64,000 nucleotides of DNA from Tetradesmus obliquus (Eukaryota > Chlorophyta > Chlorophyceae > Sphaeropleales > Scenedesmaceae), in contig CP126199.1 of NCBI GenBank assembly GCA_030272155.1, forward strand, positions 2,170,001 through 2,234,000, in the 5' to 3' direction. Shown here one piece after another: positions 59,290 to 64,000 of the stretch; the stretch's first letter is position 1; every line of letters starts with the position of its first letter. Made by a program: the position numbers and the translations under genes. The notes under the pieces are model-generated. The model saw nothing but the letters and a program-made list of their open reading frames with translations. It searched no databases and was not told the DNA's origin.

Positions 59290-60533
59290 GTTTGCCGGCT
59301 CAGATGTGCCTTCCGCTGCTGCAGCGGCTGCCCTGTCAATCTTCATCTGCGCTGTCGGCTGCATGGTGACTGCTGCTGCGTGGCGCGCCCGCACTGGCGC
59401 GTGGATTGGCGGCAGCGCTGGCATCTCTGCATGCATAACGCAACAGACAAAGGAGCACAACTGGCGGCACAGCTCATGCCTGGGAGGTCGCTCTGCAGAT
59501 GCATGGCTGTTCTACTGTACTAGAGTGATCTACTGCCAACAACTCTTTGGCGTGCAAAGGAGCTGAACACCTGCAAGTCAAGCGTCAAACGGTGCTACCC
59601 CGCAGCAACAAGCATTCCAAGTGTGTGCATGAGTGCATTGCTGGTGGCAAGTTCCTGCAAGCAACGCAGCGCTGTGCTTGCCGCACTGCTGGAGCAGCAG
59701 CACACACCTTCCAGTGGCTTGCCCTTGCGGTGGGCCACGCCGCCGCCCTGCAGCGCCCGCTGCTCCTCCATGTCGCGCTGCGCCTTGCTCCAAACTGCAG
59801 GGACAGCAGGTGCCGCGTATATGTGCAATAGGATTGCTGGTCAGCGATGTTGCTGTGGGCCAATCGCGTCGTAGCTATGGCTTACACGGTGACATGATGA
59901 TGGTCGCTGGTCAGCGGTATCGGCAGGCAAGCATGCATGGTGCTGTGCTGCTGCTGTGCATGCAGGCAGGCAGCCGGTATGCAGCTGTGCAGGGTCTTGT
60001 GTGCTGCCCTTGAATTTGTGTGTGCACGCAACATAACAAGAACCATACTGAGCTATATTGTCAGCGTGTGACGCCAGGTTGTGCTCACGCTTGTTGAACT
60101 CGCTGCATGCTGTGCAGAAGTAGTCCAGCTTCAGCCCTGCAGTCTGCCAACGGTCTCCAGCCATGCAGAACGTGTGGCATCCAATCCGGTGGCTGCAGTC
60201 ACAGACACAAATAATAGCAGGAACTCGTCAGCTGCTGAACTTGGCTGCCAAGGCGCTTCAGACAGCAAATCAACGCGATGCAGTTACAGCAGCAATAGAC
60301 CAGGTGGCTGGTGTCCTGGTTGTGCAAAGCAGAAGCAGCCTTCTGCCTGCTGAGCTCAAAGGTGATACTCACTCAGGGCCGTAATTCTTGCAGAGCACCA
60401 GCACCTTCCTAGCAAGGCCGGTGGCACACACTTCGCAGACGACACCAAGGTCCTCATCATGCTGCTCTTCCTCCTCGTCCTCCTCCTCCGCTTCAACCTC
60501 CACCATATCGCTGTCGCTGCTGTAGTCAGACAT
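52538..60533 (-). CDS. PHD-like-finger, Gln/Ala-rich protein of unknown function
   Basis: Ten exons join in phase: 60533-60373, 60192-60044, 59794-59708, 59426-58753, 58487-58382, 57763-57604, 56985-56826, 56102-54880, 54523-53606 and 53090-52538, giving 1396 residues. ATG 60533 starts MSDYSSDSDMVEVEAEE, an acidic leader. A PHD-like finger follows: CEVC, LVLCKNYGPDHRIGCHTFC, then YFCTACSEFNKREH. An Ala/Gln/Arg-rich exon comes next. The central part is folded (LHIMLDLKGHLKLCHP, LKFVPVQNARISVQ, RARFIVVSLGQRLLVFLPTP). A 407-codon exon of long Gln and Ala runs follows, then a C-terminal part starting RFYLLGFSLDSPGLMD. PHD fingers usually read histone tails, so a nuclear chromatin role is a reasonable inference; the family is not recognised. 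Layout and some short motifs resemble the 20075-29544 protein. Confidence 0.72.
53440..53650. repeat. Duplicated exon end ASRQAMLWPQLPEG
   Basis: The end of exon 54523-53606 with its donor is repeated at about 53480-53435 (SRQGMLWPQLPEG-like), 160 bp further along the minus-strand gene. The copy sits in the intron before the last exon. Confidence 0.7.
55560..55850. repeat. CTG-rich array coding long Gln runs
   Basis: Inside exon 56102-54880, CTG triplets (CAG on the coding strand) give Gln runs of up to about 17, interleaved with VPAVQQQQ-type 24-bp units. Unlike the intronic runs elsewhere, this one is translated and stays in frame. Confidence 0.85.
56975..57335. repeat. Four copies of the EQLKDRARF exon start
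   Basis: Acceptor plus EQLKDRARF (exon 56985-56826) recurs near 57090, 57205 and 57333, about 105-130 bp apart, with LTDRA and RDRTRF variants. The copies lie in the preceding intron. The copy nearest the exon body is the in-phase one. Confidence 0.8.
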
Positions 60534-60915
60534 CTGCTTCTAATGGAAGCGAGTCTGTGCGTGCTGTTGACGGGTTGCGGCCTGACGAGCCATGTAGCAC
60601 TGTGTACACAGCACGTTTAGCACCGTTGATGTTGACCGATGCATGCCCCTCAACGCACGCCCTGACTCGTTGATTTAGCTTTTCTGCACCCCCGCAACGA
60701 GCAGATCCGTCACGTCCGCGATGTAGTGATTTGCTGCAGCTGCAGCTGCTGTCCAGCACAACTTAAATGCACAACAGGTATGCGTGTACCTTCCGCTGCA
60801 TTTGCTTATGTAAGAGCAATAACAAGCAGCATCTCCTGCTGGGCAGTGTCCTGCATTGCACTGAAGCTTAGCTACATACTCAAAGAGCAGCTGCCAGTTG
60901 TCATGAGTCATGCAT
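60534..60915. promoter_or_regulatory. 5' flank of the PHD-like gene
   Basis: The region upstream of ATG 60533 contains no recognisable gene. It must hold the promoter and 5' UTR. No clear core promoter motif was seen. Confidence 0.3.
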
Positions 60916-60949
60916 GAACCGTGTCATATGACACAGCATGACACGGTTC
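60916..60949. other. 12-bp perfect inverted repeat
   Basis: gaaccgtgtcat (60916-60927) and atgacacggttc (60938-60949) are exact reverse complements separated by a 10-bp spacer that itself begins atgacac. A palindromic protein-binding site or a cruciform-prone element is possible. It lies about 380 bp upstream of the PHD-like gene. Confidence 0.8.
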
Positions 60950-61296
60950 AAAGTTTACTTTGACGATGTCAGACGCCTGATGCGATTGCATCCCTGAGAC
61001 GCAGCCATTGTGGTGCAAGTTCAACCTGTCAACAAGTTCACCACCTCAGCTAAGCCAAAGTAGACAGTAGCACCACTCACGCCGTGCACAAATCCGGGCT
61101 TGCATGCGTAGGGGGGCTGACGGCCCACATCCCGTCAACCTCATTTTAAAACCAACCAAAGCAACAATACAATACAGTGCACTTTCGGGACTGAACCCGC
61201 CCCCAGGCACTAGCCCAGCGAGCCGCTAATCCGCTCATGGGGGGTAGTAAAAAGCGCTGCGCTCTTTTATTTTTGCCTTAAAATTTTTATAGTAAA

Positions 61297-61386
61297 AACG
61301 AACGTGGCGGAATTGGTAGACGCGATGGCTTCAGGTGCTATTTGGGTTCTCTCGGTGCAAGTTCGTACCCAGTCTTTCCTTCGTTG
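61297..61386 (+). tRNA. tRNA-Leu(CAG)-like sequence, bacterial/plastid type
   Basis: tggcggaattggtagacgcg is the D-arm of bacterial and plastid leucine tRNAs. The anticodon arm ATGGC-TTCAGGT-GCTAT pairs over five positions and places CAG at the anticodon. The acceptor halves AACGAAC and CTTCGTT pair at six of seven positions. The T-arm is not convincing, since the usual GTTCRA loop has no matching stem. It may be a degraded or altered gene. Confidence 0.45.
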
Positions 61387-61485
61387 TTTGGGCGATCGAA
61401 ACCACCCGCGCAAGTCCGTCAATTCCAGTTGCTTTTTATCCCCAGCCGCGGGCCATAGTCGCAAGCTTTTTGGCCCAGCCACGGG

Positions 61486-61580
61486 CGGTTGGACCAGGAT
61501 TCGAACCTGGCCAGGACCCATGGGTCTCCAGCATACCATGCATGGCATATGCCGGTGTTCTACCACTAAACTACCCAACC
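61486..61580 (-). tRNA. tRNA-Gly(GCC)-like gene with extra loop sequence
   Basis: On the minus strand the acceptor arms GGTTGGG/TCCAACC, D-arm GTTT..GAAC and T-arm CCAGG-TTCGAAT-CCTGG are all well formed. The D-arm and anticodon stem (TAGTTTAGTGGTAGAACACC, then GGC) resemble organelle/cyanobacterial tRNA-Gly. The anticodon loop is 18 nt instead of 7 and contains GCC. The variable region is enlarged by a GACCC-AT-GGGTC hairpin. The loop excess could be an intron. Anticodon assignment is tentative. Confidence 0.55.
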
Positions 61581-61842
61581 AAAGCTAAGCTGGCTGCCAG
61601 CGCTCATCGCTTGCCAGGCTTGCAAGCACATAGCAACAGGTCAATACATTGACTGTCAATAAAATACTGCCATGTAATACTGCACACTGCGACGCATACA
61701 TTCACAGGCGGTATTGTCGGCCGCCGATGAGCTGCGGCAGTTCCAGCGTTGTGCACAGCTGTTCTGCGCATGCACTCAGCAACGCTGCACCACTCCGCCA
61801 GCGAAGCATTTGAGCCGTTCTACAGTCATGCCGCAGCTCTGC

Positions 61843-62818
61843 TCAATCCTCCTCCTCTGCGCCGCCAGCTCCCTTCTCCCCTTTCACCTTGGAGGACTTC
61901 TTGGGCAGCAGGTGCGTGTGAATATTTGGCATCACACCGCCGCTGGCAATCGTCACCTGCCCCAGCAGCTTGCTCAGCTCCTCATCGTTGCGGATGGCGA
62001 GCTGGATGTGGCGAGGGATGATGCGGTTCTTCTTGTTGTCGCGCGCAGCGTTTCCTGCAAGCTCCAGCACCTCAGCACTCAGGTACTCCAGCACAGCAGC
62101 GAGGTACACGGGGGCACCTGCGCCAATGCGCTCCGCGTACCTGCAAAGCACAGCAGCGTACAGCAGCAGCCTCAGGCTCAAGACTTAAGGCTTGAGTGCC
62201 ATGGACAGCCACTGAGCAATGCACATGAGGCGTCCTGCCAGCTGTGCGGCATCATGCTGGGTTCATGGCTGTGCAGCTCATGGCACATAATGTACATTAC
62301 ACTTGTCTCAGCATGATGCAGCGCCAACGTCACACAGGGTCTGCTGCACCAGGTGAGCTGGGCCTTCACAGCTGCAACATAGGCAGTGGTTAAACCTCAG
62401 GCAGTGCCTGGCACACTCTGAGGATGCAGTGCTGCCTGCTCACCTGCCTTTCTTCAGGTAGCGTGCCAGCCTGCCAACAGGGAACTGCAGGCCAGCTTTG
62501 CTGGAGCGGGACACTGACTTGCCCTTGGGCCCACCAGACTGCAGTGTCAAAAGGGCAGCAGTGCAGAAGTGTTTGCCGCGTAGCACCACTCTCCAGCACC
62601 ATCATGTTCGACCTAAGGAAACGTTGTTCAAGTTCAGCCTGCCAGGAATGTCATAATTGCAGCTAAGCCATGCATGCAAGCCATCTGGCTGTGCAATATC
62701 AGCCAAGCAGGGCTATGTCCACAAGCTTTGAAGCTGACAGCAGCATAGTACTGCAGCCATTGCACCTTGCTGCATAAGGAGACTGTGTGCGCACCTTGCC
62801 CTTTCCTCTGCCGGACAT
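61843..62818 (-). CDS. H2A: Histone H2A
   Basis: Three exons (62818-62795, 62538-62444, 62140-61843) join in phase to 138 residues. The start is MSGRGKGK, followed by [20 protein letters not shown], then [19 protein letters not shown]. The acidic-patch and docking parts ([44 protein letters not shown]) match canonical H2A. The C-terminal tail ends [12 protein letters not shown] with no SQ motif, so it is not H2A.X, and the L1/docking residues do not suggest H2A.Z. It forms the H2A-H2B dimer of the nucleosome. Two introns, one after only eight codons, are unusual for replication-dependent algal histones and suggest a polyadenylated, constitutively expressed copy. No H2B, H3 or H4 partner lies in the window. 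Confidence 0.95.
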
Positions 62819-63600
62819 GTTTACTAGAACAAGGAAGCTGCTGTTTGACGCTGTGGCTGGCACAGGTTGCGGGGCAATGTAGGCAACGTGCAAACCAGGC
62901 TGAAGCCCGTCAATATAGAAATCTTCTGCGAATGGTGCGCTGCGCCCACCAATACGACTGCTTTTGGCAGTTTCAGTGTGTTTGGTTTGGGAAGGGCCGT
63001 CTTGTGGGAGCCCAATCTGATGGTCGAGGCGAGGTTAACCAGCTCGTCCAATGAAACAGGAAATATTCCCGGAGCCATCTGGCTAAGCAGCGTGTGTGAT
63101 GTCGACTGCACAATAATGTAAATGAAGAGAGTTCCACTCCATTCCAGCAGCACACGCACTGTACGTGATCCATATAGCCCACACCACCGACAAACCACAA
63201 TGGTACTGGCCTGATTTGCAGTGGCAGTCATGGCTGATCACACATCACAACCACACATCACAACCATGCGTATCAAGGGAGCAGTGGCCTTGCATCAGTG
63301 CACATGGTCAACAACGCCCAATGTACGCAATGCATGCTGGTAGCACAGCTACACCACCAACACCAGCAGACACGCAGGTCCCAGTGTACACAATGACGAT
63401 TCGCTGTGCTGGACATGACTCAATTTGGAATTGCCGATGCACTCTTTCTGAACAGATAGACTGCCTTCTGGATAATCCAGCGTATGCCCAAACAGCCACG
63501 GCATGCTATGCTTGCTTGATGGGTCTAAGTCATAGATGCTGCGCCAATGCATATGCTGCTGATGTCACCGCACTGACACCTGCGTGTCCCCGACTAAATG
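62819..63600. other. Region between histone H2A and the next minus-strand gene
   Basis: 782 bp hold the H2A promoter side and the 3' flank of the gene ending at 63601. No divergent histone partner and no coding exon was found. Confidence 0.4.
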
Positions 63601-64000
63601 TCAGATCTGGTCCACCAGGCGCTCCATCATCCTCAAGCTAGTGTTGTAGTAGCCGCCTGCAGCAGCAGCAGCAGCAGCAATAGCAGATCTTAGGCCTGGG
63701 ACGTGCTGGTATATCATAAATATCTTACCCAGTGGGCGCTGATCAGCATGCCAAGCTGAAACCGGCACAACACAGCAATGTCGTCACCGCCGCACAAGTC
63801 GGGTGTAGGTGAGGCAGCGATTGAGCAGGTACACAGCATGCTGCGCATCCCCAAACCCTTACATCCAAAGAGATTGGTGTGGTTGAGGTAGTAATGCAGC
63901 AGGTACAGCTCGCCGCGCTTGTCAAACATTTGTGCACACACAACTTGTACAGTCAAACATAAGCATTGTAACCCAAGTCCTTACCGCCGAAGAGGTTGGT
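63601..64000 (-). CDS. 3' end of an unrecognised gene (partial)
   Basis: Exons read leftwards from the window edge. One ends at 63863 and codes FDKRGELYLLHYYLNHTNLFG. A 27-bp exon follows at 63755-63729 (WHADQRPL), then the last exon at 63656-63601 (GGYYNTSLRMMERLVDQI, TGA). The phases fit (1-1-1). A second copy of TNLFGG plus donor lies at the very edge (63988-64000), so the exon end is duplicated here too and the real copy may lie outside. An alternative is a longer middle exon reaching 63815 (LCGGDDIAVLCRFQLGM), but its phase does not fit. Family not recognised. Confidence 0.5.

Larger units (their letters stand above)
61190..61600. other. Organelle-like island with two tRNA-type sequences
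   Basis: The segment 61240-61300 is very AT-rich compared with its surroundings (ttttatttttgcctt and nearby). It contains a near-palindrome, aaaagcgctgcgctctttt, of the kind common in chlorophycean organelle genomes. It is followed by bacterial/plastid-type tRNA-Leu-like and tRNA-Gly-like sequences on opposite strands. A nuclear insertion of plastid or mitochondrial DNA is the simplest reading. Confidence 0.5.

Noticed and set aside
61405-61430. rRNA fragment suggested by ccgtcaattcc
   Set aside because: The 11-base match to a small-subunit rRNA region does not extend on either side.
61843-62140. H2A.X or H2A.Z variant
   Set aside because: No C-terminal SQ motif is present, and the docking domain matches canonical H2A.

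Overview
The window reads as nuclear DNA of a green alga (Chlorophyta, most likely Chlorophyceae). The genes are broken into many short exons with GT-AG introns ending in a tgcag-type acceptor, CAG/CTG runs are everywhere, a TGTAA polyadenylation signal lies just past one stop codon, and the gene content is eukaryotic (RPN8, histone H2A, TM9SF, G-patch protein) plus a plastid-type ARGJ. No bacterial operon, transposase or CRISPR array was seen. All exon models were joined by hand using reading phase. In eight of the genes every junction fits (about 69 introns).

Layout. 1-10723 (+): a 5'-truncated gene whose exons run in phase from an ATP-grasp-like ligase into an isoaspartyl dipeptidase (IadA family), apparently one fused protein. 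11298-18850 (+): a secreted mosaic protein of EGF-like, lectin-like and WSC modules on phase 1-1 exons, several of them frame-broken. 20075-29544 (-): a 1587-residue Cys-rich, Gln/Ala-rich protein with a 36-bp minisatellite in an intron. 30536-33739 (-): a GPATCH4-like nucleolar G-patch protein. 34394-39611 (-): ARGJ of arginine synthesis. 40458-45146 (-): proteasome subunit RPN8. 45695-51060 (+): a TM9SF nonaspanin sharing a divergent 5' region with RPN8. 52538-60533 (-): a 1396-residue PHD-like-finger, Gln/Ala-rich protein that may be a distant paralogue of the 20075-29544 product. 61190-61600: an island with two organelle-type tRNA-like sequences. 61843-62818 (-): histone H2A with two introns. 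63601-64000 (-): the 3' end of an unrecognised gene.

The most striking property is structural. Nearly every multi-exon gene carries one to four extra, decaying copies of an exon-intron junction (part of the exon plus its splice site and some intron) in tandem beside the real one, often at a period near 110-135 bp. The real copy keeps the frame and the extras lie in introns. This looks like intron growth by repeated junction duplication. The second main lead is the ligase-dipeptidase fusion, which would place synthesis and cleavage of a beta-aspartyl-type peptide in one polypeptide.
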